From the NCBI GenBank assembly GCA_945870175.1, contig CAMBRJ010000016.1, positions 1 to 17,196 of the forward strand: a stretch of DNA of 17,196 nucleotides, written 5' to 3'. The notes beneath the pieces are model-generated. The model was not told where the DNA came from and searched no databases. It was given only the letters and a program-made list of their open reading frames with translations. The stretch is from Gemmatimonas phototrophica (GTDB taxonomy: Bacteria > Gemmatimonadota > Gemmatimonadetes > Gemmatimonadales > Gemmatimonadaceae). This document shows positions 1-7,395 of this stretch, piece by piece (within the stretch, counting starts at the first letter, position 1; each line of letters opens with the position of its first letter). Both the position numbers and the translations under genes were made by a program.

Positions 1-1426
1 CGCCCACCGTGAGACGCAGCCTCGGCGAAATGCGCCACTGATCCTGCACCCACAGCGCCGCCGTGCGCGTCTTGCCGTCGCCCTGCGACACGACCGTGGT
101 CGTCACCGGGTCCGACACCCGCCAATTGGCGGTGTTGTACGTCGGATTCGCGAGCGTGTACTGATCGACGTGGGCGCCGAACGTCACCGTGTGCGCGGCA
201 AGGGTGCCACCCTTGTGCCACGCGGCCTTCACATCGGCGGTGCGCCAGCCGGTCCCCGACAGCACGGCCACGCGACCCGCGTCGCCGAACGTCAGCGCCG
301 TCGCCGACGCCGACGTGGAGAAGCGCTGCCGATCGGTGTCCATGGTGTAGCTGGTGCCGACGACTTCCACATCCCAATCCTTCTTCGTGTCCGTGCGCAG
401 CGAGACGCTCTGCGCGTTGTGCTGCTGCAGCAATCCGTAGTTGCCGCTCGCGAAGCCGGCCAGCCCGGCGTAGCTCGAGGCACCGGCACGCGTGAGGTAG
501 CTGTTCACGCCGGCGTCGGCATCATTCTGCCAGAAACCGTACGTATACGCCGCACGCACAGTCGGCGTGATGTCGTACGCGAGCTTGATCTTCGCGTTCG
601 TCATCTGCGTGTGCAGCAGTCCGGTCGCGCCCAGCACGTTGGCGGCACCATTGAGCTTGTTGGTGGCCGCGAATCCGCCGGTGGTGTTGGCCGGAAAGGT
701 GGCGCCGGTGACGTAGGTGAGCGGCTGCCCCTTGCTGTCCTGATAGTTGCCGCTGAGCGACACGGTGAGCTTACCGAACCGGTTGGCCACGCGCGCCGAC
801 GTTTGCGACGTGCCGTACGTGGTATTCGTGCCATACAAATCGAACGGCATCAGCGACTGCGTCTGCGCAATCGAGCCTTCGAACTTGTCCGGCAGTCGCG
901 TCGTGATCTCCATGACCGCGCCCATCGAGTTGCCCGGATAGGCCGCCGAGAACGGGCCGTACATCATGTCGACGCGCTCGATTTCTTCGGGGGCCACGAG
1001 TCCCCAGCGCGGTCCGCCGATCGTGTTGTTGTTGGCGATGAGTGCCGACAGCGGCACGCCGTCGGCGAAGACCAGACTGCGCGCGCTCGACGCCACGCCC
1101 CACACGCGGGTGCCCATCACGGCCTGCGTGTCGCCGTTGTTGCGCTTCCGGATGAACACGCTGGGCAGGTATTTCACCGCGTCCGGCGTGTCCATGAGAT
1201 TGATCGTTTCCTCGACGCGCTTGGCGGTGATGCTGGCGCTCACCGGCATCGTGAGGCGGGTGAGTGCGGGGCGCGTGTCACGATCGGCGGTGACGCGGAG
1301 GCCGCCGAGGGTGGTCACGGTGTCGCGGCCGGTGGAGTCCTTGCCTACGGGCTTGGGCGGCTGGGTCTGCGCACGGGCGGTGCCCGCGACCAGGAGGGCG
1401 CTGAGCAGGGTAACGAGCTTCATCAT
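1..1426 (-). CDS. TonB-dependent outer-membrane receptor, N-terminal part (gene continues past the left edge)
   Basis: Outer-membrane receptor for TonB-driven uptake; the substrate is not identifiable from sequence. Translating the minus strand from the ATG at 1426 gives 475 codons that stay open to the window edge. A Sec signal peptide covers residues 1-20 (MMKLVTLLSALLVAGTARAQ). A plug domain spans roughly 60-178, with LPSVFIRKR near 88, SLVFADGVPLSAL near 117-129, EEIERVDMMYGPFSAAYPGN near 148-166 and GAVMEITTRLP. Alternating barrel strands follow. An ATGATG pair makes the start ambiguous by one codon, and no Shine-Dalgarno is visible. The DUF2946-like gene lies 192 bp upstream on the same strand; the gap between them shows no further gene. 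That neighbour suggests a metal such as copper as substrate, but the plug lacks the features I would expect of OprC/NosA copper receptors, so the substrate stays open. The C-terminal barrel is not in view. Confidence 0.9.
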   Translation of the reverse strand, partial: MMKLVTLLSALLVAGTARAQTQPPKPVGKDSTGRDTVTTLGGLRVTADRDTRPALTRLTMPVSASITAKRVEETINLMDTPDAVKYLPSVFIRKRNNGDTQAVMGTRVWGVASSARSLVFADGVPLSALIANNNTIGGPRWGLVAPEEIERVDMMYGPFSAAYPGNSMGAVMEITTRLPDKFEGSIAQTQSLMPFDLYGTNTTYGTSQTSARVANRFGKLTVSLSGNYQDSKGQPLTYVTGATFPANTTGGFAATNKLNGAANVLGATGLLHTQMTNAKIKLAYDITPTVRAAYTYGFWQNDADAGVNSYLTRAGASSYAGLAGFASGNYGLLQQHNAQSVSLRTDTKKDWDVEVVGTSYTMDTDRQRFSTSASATALTFGDAGRVAVLSGTGWRTADVKAAWHKGGTLAAHTVTFGAHVDQYTLANPTYNTANWRVSDPVTTTVVSQGDGKTRTAALWVQDQWRISPRLRLTVG

Positions 1427-1618
1427 CGGGATCAGGAGAAGGGCACGTGCACTCTCCCCGCGCTCGGACCATCACCGCGACACGCCAAGGGCGATCGCGG
1501 TGCGGGAGCCGTCGGGAACAATGCGAGAGGGCGACCCACGCGGACGGACCCCGGGGGATCAGTCGCGCAGCGTCGAATTCGGCAGGGACGAGCGGGTACG
1601 GCGAGGCCGAGTGAGGCC

Positions 1619-2044
1619 TTACGCGCGCACCGACGTCGGCGGGCCGTTCGCGAACGGCAGCGCGTGCGCCGGCCGCAGCGGAATGCGCGAGAGGACGACG
1701 GCAGCGGCCACGCTCGCCTGGCGCGCGAGGTGCTCCGCGATCGTGATGTCGACGTGCGGGAGCACGGCCGCGGTCATGGTGGAGCACTGGCCGAGGCAGG
1801 TGCAGCACGGATGTCCGTCGTGCGCAGGAGCGTCGGACTCCGCCGCGGGTGCCGACGAGGCAGGCGCTGCGTGCTCGTGGTGTGCCGCGTCCTGCGCGGG
1901 TGCCGTTGTCACGGATGTCGCGGTCACGGCCGCCATCCCGGAGTGCATGGCGCAGGCAAAGAATCCGGCTGGCTCGATGAGCGCAGTCGAGAACCAGACC
2001 GCCCAGAGGCTGATCAGGACCCGGTACCAGATGGGACGCCGCAT
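1619..2044 (-). CDS. DUF2946-like small Cys/His-rich membrane or exported protein
   Basis: A 141-residue protein with one hydrophobic N-terminal segment (about residues 7-25), then several potential metal-binding clusters: MHSGM at 33-37, HHEH at 55-58, HDGH at 75-78 and a cysteine cluster HPCCTCLGQC at 78-87 (Cys80, 81, 83, 87). The tail contains PFANGPP, like the short Pro-rich ending common in DUF2946 proteins. DUF2946 members are often found next to TonB-dependent receptors of copper loci, and the gene here is directly upstream of such a receptor on the same strand. Family assignment is by overall pattern and context, not by a strong motif. The Cys/His content is seen directly; copper or other metal binding is inference. 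The start is the only ATG before the hydrophobic segment. Confidence 0.7.
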   Translation of the reverse strand: MRRPIWYRVLISLWAVWFSTALIEPAGFFACAMHSGMAAVTATSVTTAPAQDAAHHEHAAPASSAPAAESDAPAHDGHPCCTCLGQCSTMTAAVLPHVDITIAEHLARQASVAAAVVLSRIPLRPAHALPFANGPPTSVRA

Positions 2045-2118
2045 ACTGTTTCAACGGTACCTCAGGCCGGCTGGCTGCGGAAGGCCGGTCTGAATTGCCC
2101 TGGTCTCCCACAACCGCC

Positions 2119-2153
2119 CCCGGTTTCATGCGCAAGCCGAGATCGAAACCGGG
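2119..2153. repeat. Inverted repeat in the divergent intergenic region
   Basis: Perfect 9-bp arms, CCCGGTTTC at 2119-2127 and GAAACCGGG at 2145-2153, separated by 17 bp. They lie in the 124-bp gap between the divergent DUF2946-like gene and the molybdoenzyme gene, ending 15 bp before the latter's ATG. This could be a regulator binding site for either gene or a 5'-UTR stem-loop. A second, weaker repeat lies nearby (2063-2071 with 2084-2092, one G:T pair). I do not recognise the arms as a known regulator consensus. Confidence 0.45.
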
Positions 2154-2168
2154 CAGTAGTTTACGCCC

Positions 2169-3446
2169 ATGACCGATCTCTCTCGTCGTGACTTGCTCGC
2201 AGGCGCCGCCGGATTCGTCGGCGGTGCCGCCCTCGCTGGACTCCCGCTCGCCGCCGATGGACAGGGTGCGGCCGCCCGCGCCGCTGCGGGCGCCGCGCCC
2301 GCCGCTCCGGCGCCGCGCCCCGTGGCCCCCCTCGACGCCACGAAGATGCCCGGTGCGCCCACGGCGGCGCTGGGGGCGCGATCGGAGTACTTCGCCCCCA
2401 CGCGCATCCCGAACGGCACGCCGGTGGGCAGTTCGCGCACGCCGCTGCAGGATCTCACCGGCACCATCACGCCAAGCGATCTGCACTTCGAGCGACATCA
2501 CGCCGGCATCCCCACGCTCGACCCCGAGCGGCACACGCTCACGATTCACGGTTTGGTGGATCGTCCGATGTCATTCACGGTCGATGACATCAAGCGGTTT
2601 CCGCAGATCACCCGCACCTACTTCATCGAGTGCTCGGGCAACGGCGGCGCGGGCTATCGCGACCCGAAGCCGGACACCACGCCGCAGCCGCTCGCCGGTC
2701 TCTTCAGCACTTCGGAGTGGACTGGCGTACCGCTCGCCACGTTGTTCCGCGAAGTCGGCGTGAAGCCCGATGCCACCTGGTTTCTCGCCGAAGGGGGGGA
2801 CGCCTGCAAGCTGGCGCGCTCCATTCCGATCACCAAAGCGTGGGATGACGCCATGATCGTGTGGGCGCAAAATGGTGAGCCGCTGCGTCCGGCACAGGGC
2901 TATCCCATGCGCTTGCTGCTGCCCGGGTTCGAGGGAAACAGCAACGTGAAGTGGATCCGTCGTCTCGAGCTGGGCACGAAGCCGTGGATGACGCGCTGGG
3001 AAACGTCGAAGTACACCGACCCGATGCCCGATGGCACGGCGCGCATCTTCACGTTCGAGATCGACGCCAAGTCGGTGATCACGTCGCCCTGCTATCCCAA
3101 CACCATCCCGTCGCACGGCTGGCGTAGTGTGAACGGGCTCGCGTGGAGCGGTCGAGGTCGCATCACGCGGGTGGAAGTGAGCGTGGATGGCGGCACCACG
3201 TGGCACGACGCGGAACTGCTGAACACGCCACAGCCCAAGTCGACGGTGCGCTTCCAGTACATGTGGAATTGGCAGGGCACCGACGCCACGTTGCTGAGTC
3301 GCGCCACCGACAGTGCCGGCTACGTTCAGCCCACGCGCACGGCGATGATCGCCGAGCGCGGCGAGTACACCGACTATCACTACAATCAGATCATCGGCTG
3401 GAAGGTCGATCGCAGCGGTGCCGTCACCTTCCACGGAGAGACCTGA
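2169..3446 (+). CDS. soxC: SoxC-like periplasmic molybdopterin sulfite dehydrogenase
   Basis: Sulfite oxidase-family molybdoenzyme, 425 residues, close to usual SoxC length. The N-terminus SRRDLLAG (residues 5-12) followed by a hydrophobic stretch is a twin-arginine signal, consistent with export of a folded cofactor protein. The molybdopterin domain (about 95-280) holds YFIECSGNGGAGY at 151-163, whose Cys155 is the expected molybdenum ligand. The C-terminal dimerisation domain (about 290-405) is marked by GWRSVNGLAWSGRGRITRVE followed by SVDGGTTWHDA. The next gene, 2 bp downstream, encodes a SoxD-like cytochrome c, the usual electron-accepting partner, so the pair probably oxidises sulfite or protein-bound sulfur and passes electrons to c-type cytochromes. 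No soxAXYZB genes are in view, so an independent SorAB-type sulfite dehydrogenase is the main alternative. Confidence 0.88.
   Translation: MTDLSRRDLLAGAAGFVGGAALAGLPLAADGQGAAARAAAGAAPAAPAPRPVAPLDATKMPGAPTAALGARSEYFAPTRIPNGTPVGSSRTPLQDLTGTITPSDLHFERHHAGIPTLDPERHTLTIHGLVDRPMSFTVDDIKRFPQITRTYFIECSGNGGAGYRDPKPDTTPQPLAGLFSTSEWTGVPLATLFREVGVKPDATWFLAEGGDACKLARSIPITKAWDDAMIVWAQNGEPLRPAQGYPMRLLLPGFEGNSNVKWIRRLELGTKPWMTRWETSKYTDPMPDGTARIFTFEIDAKSVITSPCYPNTIPSHGWRSVNGLAWSGRGRITRVEVSVDGGTTWHDAELLNTPQPKSTVRFQYMWNWQGTDATLLSRATDSAGYVQPTRTAMIAERGEYTDYHYNQIIGWKVDRSGAVTFHGET
3435..3440 (+). promoter_or_regulatory. Ribosome binding site of the SoxD-like gene
   Basis: GGAGAG lies 8 bp before the ATG at 3449, inside the last codons of soxC. 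It fixes the start of the cytochrome gene; an open frame reaches back to 3143, but that part is antiparallel-free shadow of soxC in another frame and encodes no signal sequence. Confidence 0.7.
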
Positions 3447-3448
3447 TC

Positions 3449-4087
3449 ATGCGTATTGCATCAGCACTGATGACGGTGGCCTGTCTTGCCGCCTGTGGCG
3501 GTGGCGCCAACGCGACCGCCGACGGCACGAATGCCTCGTTCGCGTCGTACGAGGCGGGTGCGGTTCCCGGCGGGCCGGGCGCCAAGCAGTCGTACGGGTT
3601 GGGGCATGCTGCCGCCGATTCGGCGATCGCGGCCATGAACCAGGACATCGGACAGGATGGCCTCGAGCTTCCCCCCGGCAGCGGCACGGTGGCGCGCGGT
3701 GTCGTGGTGTACGCGGCGCAGTGTGCGCAGTGTCACGGCGCCAAAGGCGAGGGACTGCCGACCTTTCCCAAGTTGGTGGGCCGTGATTCCGCCGGGGCAT
3801 CAAAGCCGGAGTTTCAGTTTGCCACGACGAACAAGACCAAGACGATCGGCAACTACTGGCCGCACGCCACGACGGTATTCGATTACATCAAGCGGGCCAT
3901 GCCCTTTGCCACGCCGGGTTCGATGACCGACGATGACGTGTACGCGGTGACCGCGTATTTGCTGTCGGCCAATGCCATCATTCCCGATACGACGACGCTC
4001 AATGCGGCCACGCTGCGGGCGGTGCGCATGCCGGCGCGCGATCACTTTGTGCCGGACAACCGCAAACCCACCGCCACCGCCAAATAG
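3449..4087 (+). CDS. soxD: SoxD-like lipoprotein cytochrome c, partner of the molybdoenzyme
   Basis: A 212-residue monohaem cytochrome c. The N-terminus MRIASALMTVACLAACGG has a lipobox, Leu13-Ala-Ala-Cys16, so it should be a lipid-anchored periplasmic protein. The haem site is CAQCH at 92-96, followed by GAKGEGLPTFPKLVGRD as in SoxD cytochromes. The probable axial ligand is Met151 in the RAMPF motif; Met159 is the alternative. The DDDVYAVTAYLL helix near 161-172 closes the fold. It starts 2 bp after soxC with a good ribosome binding site, so the two are almost certainly co-translated as the catalytic and electron-transfer subunits of one sulfite-oxidising complex. It is shorter than the two-domain SoxD of Paracoccus, having only one haem site, and resembles SorB-like partners in that respect. 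Confidence 0.87.
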   Translation: MRIASALMTVACLAACGGGANATADGTNASFASYEAGAVPGGPGAKQSYGLGHAAADSAIAAMNQDIGQDGLELPPGSGTVARGVVVYAAQCAQCHGAKGEGLPTFPKLVGRDSAGASKPEFQFATTNKTKTIGNYWPHATTVFDYIKRAMPFATPGSMTDDDVYAVTAYLLSANAIIPDTTTLNAATLRAVRMPARDHFVPDNRKPTATAK

Positions 4088-5394
4088 TGACACACCGCGC
4101 GAAGCGCGCCCCCGCCCATGCCGTCGCGCATCACGGGCGGGGCATTACGGTGCGCTTCGCGGCGATGCGGCTGGCGGGGGCCGGCGCGTTGGCGTCGTTC
4201 CTTGCGGTGCGCGGGCCGGGGCTGCTGGCGGGGCTCTCCGATGATGACCCCGCCGGCATCACAACGTACTCGATTCTCGGCGCGGAGCACGGGTACCGGC
4301 TGCTCTGGATCATTCCGGCGTCCACGATCCTGTTGGTGCAGTTCCACCTCGTGGCGGTACGCCTTGGCGCGGCCACCGGCAAAGGCTTCGTGGCGTTGGT
4401 GCGCGAGCGCTGGGGTCGCCACTGGGGCTACGCCGCCGTGCTCGGGCTCCTGTTCGCCAACTTCGGGACGATCTGCGCCGAATACGCCGGGGTGGCCGCC
4501 GCCGGCTCGCTGATCGGACTCCCGGCATGGCTGAGCGCGATGGCCGCGGGGACACTGATCACGCTGGTGGTGGTGCTGGGGTCGTTCGCGCGCGTGGAGA
4601 AGGTGCTGCTGGCCATCTCGGCCACCCTCGTTTTGTACGTGGTGGACGGCGTTCTCGCCGGACCCGTGTGGGCCGAGGTTGCGTACGGATCCGTCGTGCC
4701 GCGGTTGCCCATCGACCGCGCGGGATGGATCGCGCTGGCCGCGAGTCTGGGCACGACGCTCGCGCCGTGGGGGCTGGCGTTCATCCAGTCGTATGCGGTG
4801 GACAAGAAGATCACGCTGGCCACGCTGCGCTGGGAGCGAGTGGACGTGATCGTGGGCTCCGTGCTGACCGGCGTGGTTGGGCTCGCTATCGCCGTGGCCT
4901 GTGCCGCCACGCTGTATAGAGCTGGCGTGCACATCGAGAGTGCGGGCGATGCGGCGGCGGCGCTGCGCCCGCTGGCGGGCTCGTTCGCGACGCTGTTCTT
5001 CGGAGTTGGCCTGCTGGGCTCGTCCTTGTTGGCGGCGGCGATCGTGCCGATTGCGACGTCGTACTCGATTGCCGAAGGGGTCGGCGAGCCCGCCTCGCTG
5101 GGGCTGGACTCCAGGCATTTCCATTGGTTCTATGCGGCCTTCGTGGGACTCACCGTCGCGGGCGTGAGTGTGGTCGCCTTGCCGGGACTCCCGCTTATTC
5201 CGCTGATCTACAGCAGTCAGGTATTGAATGCGGCCGTGTTGCCGCTTCACATCGCCGCATTGCTCCTGTTGGTGGGAAATGCCGACATTATGGGAGACGC
5301 GCGCGCTTCCGTCGGTGCGCTCGTCCGTGGTTGGATCAGTTTTGCGCTCGTGCTGGCGTGTCTCGGCGGCTTGACGTGGAGCTGGATCAGTTAG
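4087..5394 (+). CDS. Nramp-family divalent metal transporter, divergent DPAG type
   Basis: An integral membrane protein with about 11 hydrophobic segments and Nramp architecture. Segment 1 carries GLLAGLSDDDPAGITTYS (48-62 counting from the GTG at 4087), where canonical Mn/Fe transporters have DPGN. Segment 6 has GTTLAPWGLAFIQSYAVDKK (222-241), where canonical ones have the Ala-Met-Pro-His type motif. The missing Asn and Met metal ligands place it in a non-classical subgroup whose substrate I cannot name. The longest frame starts with a GTG overlapping the cytochrome stop by 1 bp. In-frame alternatives are GTG 4150 and ATG 4165; the latter begins directly at the first membrane segment (MRLAGAGALAS) and avoids the hairpins at 4097-4142, so it may be the true start. 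It follows soxCD closely and may be in the same operon. Confidence 0.87.
   Translation: MTHRAKRAPAHAVAHHGRGITVRFAAMRLAGAGALASFLAVRGPGLLAGLSDDDPAGITTYSILGAEHGYRLLWIIPASTILLVQFHLVAVRLGAATGKGFVALVRERWGRHWGYAAVLGLLFANFGTICAEYAGVAAAGSLIGLPAWLSAMAAGTLITLVVVLGSFARVEKVLLAISATLVLYVVDGVLAGPVWAEVAYGSVVPRLPIDRAGWIALAASLGTTLAPWGLAFIQSYAVDKKITLATLRWERVDVIVGSVLTGVVGLAIAVACAATLYRAGVHIESAGDAAAALRPLAGSFATLFFGVGLLGSSLLAAAIVPIATSYSIAEGVGEPASLGLDSRHFHWFYAAFVGLTVAGVSVVALPGLPLIPLIYSSQVLNAAVLPLHIAALLLLVGNADIMGDARASVGALVRGWISFALVLACLGGLTWSWIS
4110..4142. repeat. GC-only stem-loop between the cytochrome and Nramp genes
   Basis: CCCCGCCC at 4110-4117 pairs perfectly with GGGCGGGG at 4135-4142 around a 17-nt loop. A smaller GCGC/GCGC hairpin at 4097-4107 precedes it. 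No T-run follows, so it is not a classic intrinsic terminator. It lies inside the longest reading of the Nramp gene and is one reason to suspect a later start for that gene. Confidence 0.4.
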
Positions 5395-5426
5395 CGATAT
5401 CGTACCACCACCTTCGCCCTTGTCAC

Positions 5427-6209
5427 ATGTCTTCAGCTCGTCGTTCGTTGTTGCCGCTGGTTATCGCGGCGGCGTGTTCGTTGTGTTCGACCGCGGGCAT
5501 TGCGCAGGCGCAGGACGCCCCCAAGCGGCCCTACGAGATCGCCGGTGATTTTTCACTCGCCGCCAGTCAGGGCAATCAGCAGGTCACCACGATCGCACTC
5601 GGTCAGCGCTACAGTTACACGTTCGCCCACTGGAAGTTTTCGCAGAGCGCGGCTGCGCTGCGAGGCACGGCGAATGGTGTGCGCAACGCCGAGTTGTATC
5701 AACTCGCGCTGCGCAGCGACGTTGACATCACCAAGAAGCTTACGGCGTACTTGAGCGCGTCCGGTTTGCGCAACACGCCGGCTGGACTGAATAGTCAGGT
5801 GCAGGAAGGGTTGGGTCTCGGCTTTCAGTTCGTCGAGACCGAGGGGGACAAGCTGCAGTTCTCCCTCGGCCTTGGCGCCTTGCAGCGCGGCTTCGTGGGC
5901 GACGCCGCATCGCAAAGTGATTTCGTGGGCAATGCCAGCGGCACCTATCGCCACGCCTTCTCAAAAACGGCGTACCTCGAGCAGACGGCCACCTTTACCC
6001 CGAATTTCACCATCAGCGATGCATGGTTGCTGACCGCCAAGTCGGCGGTGGTGGCGCCGCTGTCGGCGCGCTTCGGCATCAAGGTGGGCTATCTCGTGAA
6101 CGTCAACAACGCGCCACCGCTACGACCACCGGTGAATGGTGTCGCGCAGACGGCGCGTTTCAAGAAGTTCGATGGATTGCTCACAACGGGCGTCCAGTTC
6201 ACGTACTGA
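5427..6209 (+). CDS. DUF481 outer-membrane beta-barrel protein (YdiY-like)
   Basis: A 260-residue exported protein. A Sec signal peptide covers about residues 1-28, ending AQAQD. The rest is a run of short amphipathic strands, many ending in Tyr or Phe, with KRPYEIAGDFSLAASQGNQQ near the mature N-terminus and a C-terminal Tyr (GVQFTY) typical of barrel proteins recognised by the Bam machinery. The pattern matches DUF481, the salt-induced outer-membrane protein family, whose molecular role is not established. The start ATG is the first one ahead of a good signal sequence; no Shine-Dalgarno is seen. It lies 32 bp after the Nramp gene on the same strand and may share its transcript. Confidence 0.78.
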   Translation: MSSARRSLLPLVIAAACSLCSTAGIAQAQDAPKRPYEIAGDFSLAASQGNQQVTTIALGQRYSYTFAHWKFSQSAAALRGTANGVRNAELYQLALRSDVDITKKLTAYLSASGLRNTPAGLNSQVQEGLGLGFQFVETEGDKLQFSLGLGALQRGFVGDAASQSDFVGNASGTYRHAFSKTAYLEQTATFTPNFTISDAWLLTAKSAVVAPLSARFGIKVGYLVNVNNAPPLRPPVNGVAQTARFKKFDGLLTTGVQFTY

Positions 6210-6311
6210 TGCATTCTACGATCGTTCGCACGGTCGGCACGCCCCCCGCTGGTCCGGGGTGATTGCCGGTTGCCGAGCGCGCGGCGTGGTGTGCACCTTC
6301 CCGCATTCCAC

Positions 6312-6317
6312 AGGAGG
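6312..6317 (+). promoter_or_regulatory. Strong ribosome binding site AGGAGG
   Basis: A full consensus AGGAGG 8 bp before the ATG at 6326. It settles that start against an upstream in-frame candidate at 6263, and it stands out in a window where most genes have no recognisable Shine-Dalgarno. Confidence 0.85.
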
Positions 6318-6325
6318 AGAGACGC

Positions 6326-6685
6326 ATGGCGGGATCGGTCAGCTGGGTGTTGGAGCTGCAAGTGCAGGAGGGTCGCTCGGACGAACTCCGCGCGCTGATG
6401 GAGGAGATGGTGTCGAATACGCATGCGCACGAGCCGGGCACGCAGCACTACGAGTGGTTCATGACGGCCGACGGGCGTCAGTGTCACCTGTACGAGCGCT
6501 ACGCCGACTCGGCCGCTGCCTTGGTACACTGCCAAACGTTCGGCGCGCGCTTTGCGGGGCGGTTCATGTTGCTGCTCACGCCCACACGGTGCACGGTATA
6601 CGGATCACCAGATGCGTCGGTGCAGCGCGCGCTGTCGGTGCTGAACCCCACGTATATGGGACAGGCCGCCGGATTCCACCGCTAA
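6326..6685 (+). CDS. Small ABM-like (dimeric alpha/beta barrel) protein
   Basis: A 119-residue cytoplasmic protein with no signal peptide. The order strand (SWVLELQVQEG, 6-16), helix (RSDELRALMEEMVSNTHAHE), strand (TQHYEWFMTADGRQCHLYERY) and helix (DSAAALVHCQTFGARFAGRF) matches antibiotic-biosynthesis-monooxygenase-like ferredoxin folds. The GTQHYEWF and LYERYADSAAALVH blocks are characteristic. Members include quinol monooxygenases and haem-degrading enzymes, but many have no known substrate, and no catalytic residue can be fixed here. It stands 116 bp after the DUF481 gene and 11 bp before the NTF2-like gene, with which it is probably co-transcribed. Confidence 0.75.
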   Translation: MAGSVSWVLELQVQEGRSDELRALMEEMVSNTHAHEPGTQHYEWFMTADGRQCHLYERYADSAAALVHCQTFGARFAGRFMLLLTPTRCTVYGSPDASVQRALSVLNPTYMGQAAGFHR

Positions 6686-6696
6686 CCCCTCATGTC

Positions 6697-7230
6697 ATGC
6701 GAATCCTCCGAACCACGTTTCTGCTGGGCGGGCTCATGACGTTGGTCGCGGCGGGTGACGTCAACGCACAGTCGTCGGATGCGCCATCGGCCGACGCCCG
6801 GGCCATCCGCGCCGCGCGCGCGGCCCAGAACGCCGCGATCGCCGCCGGTGACCTCGACGCGGTGACGGCGTTCTGGACCGAGGATATCACGGTGCGCCGT
6901 GCGCTCGGCTCGTCAGTGGCGGGACGCGCCGCGGCCCGTGCGGCGTTTGAGCCGCCCACCGGCGCCGCGCCCACCGGCGCCGCGACTGCGACGCCGCGCA
7001 TCGTGTACCGGCGCATCCCGAACGAGATCGACGTGAGCACGCACTGGCCGCTCGCCTTCGAATCCGGCGTGTGGGAAGGACGGGAGGGGACCGGTGATGG
7101 GCCCGTCATCATCGGCGGCAAATTTTCGGCGCAGTGGGTGAAGCGCGATGGCCGCTGGCTCATCCGCTCCGAAGTGTTCGTGGCGCTCACCTGCGCCGGG
7201 GCTGGCTGTTCGCTCCTGGCGGTGCCATAA
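6697..7230 (+). CDS. Exported NTF2/SnoaL-like (DUF4440-type) protein
   Basis: A 177-residue protein. Residues 1-24 form a signal peptide (hydrophobic LLGGLMTLVAA, ending VNAQ). The mature part begins with a helix, IRAARAAQNAAIAAGDLDAV, then TAFWTEDITVRRALG, the arrangement of the cone-shaped NTF2-like fold, and ends with GGKFSAQWVKRDGRWLIRSE, a C-terminal strand pair common in DUF4440 and SnoaL-like proteins. The function of exported members is not known; they may bind small ligands or have lyase or isomerase activity. A CAGAGC near the C-terminus could form a disulfide. The start follows the ABM-like stop by 11 bp; the longer open frame upstream overlaps that gene and is rejected. It contains a 15-bp tandem duplication (PTGAA twice). 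Confidence 0.75.
   Translation: MRILRTTFLLGGLMTLVAAGDVNAQSSDAPSADARAIRAARAAQNAAIAAGDLDAVTAFWTEDITVRRALGSSVAGRAAARAAFEPPTGAAPTGAATATPRIVYRRIPNEIDVSTHWPLAFESGVWEGREGTGDGPVIIGGKFSAQWVKRDGRWLIRSEVFVALTCAGAGCSLLAVP
6955..6984 (+). repeat. 15-bp tandem duplication inside the NTF2-like gene
   Basis: CCCACCGGCGCCGCG occurs twice in tandem (6955-6969 and 6970-6984), encoding PTGAA twice. Length is a multiple of three, so the frame is kept. It lies in a loop region of the predicted fold and could vary between strains. Confidence 0.8.
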
Positions 7231-7395
7231 CGCACGCCAGCGACTCGAGAGATAGATCGCCGCGATCACGGCCGATCCATCGTTCAACGACGGCGACTAC
7301 ACACGCGAGCTGCCAGAGCATCGTAGGGACAACAAGGCCTGTCAGGGAAACACCGGTTGCGGGGGTATCCACGCGGGCCCACTGTAATCGGTACT

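Noticed and set aside
170..2191. A 673-codon plus-strand open frame
   Set aside because: It is antisense to the TonB receptor and the DUF2946-like gene, is Arg/His-rich and low in complexity, and has no domain; it is a high-GC shadow.
1278..2549. A 423-codon minus-strand open frame
   Set aside because: It overlaps three better supported genes and has the Arg/Gly-rich composition of a shadow frame with no motif.
4042..5250. A 402-codon minus-strand open frame opposite the Nramp gene
   Set aside because: Its Arg/Gln/His-rich translation has no recognisable domain, while the plus strand has clear Nramp membrane segments.
6244..6260. CCCCG/CGGGG mini-hairpin after the DUF481 gene
   Set aside because: Only 5 bp of stem in GC-rich sequence with no T-run; expected by chance.
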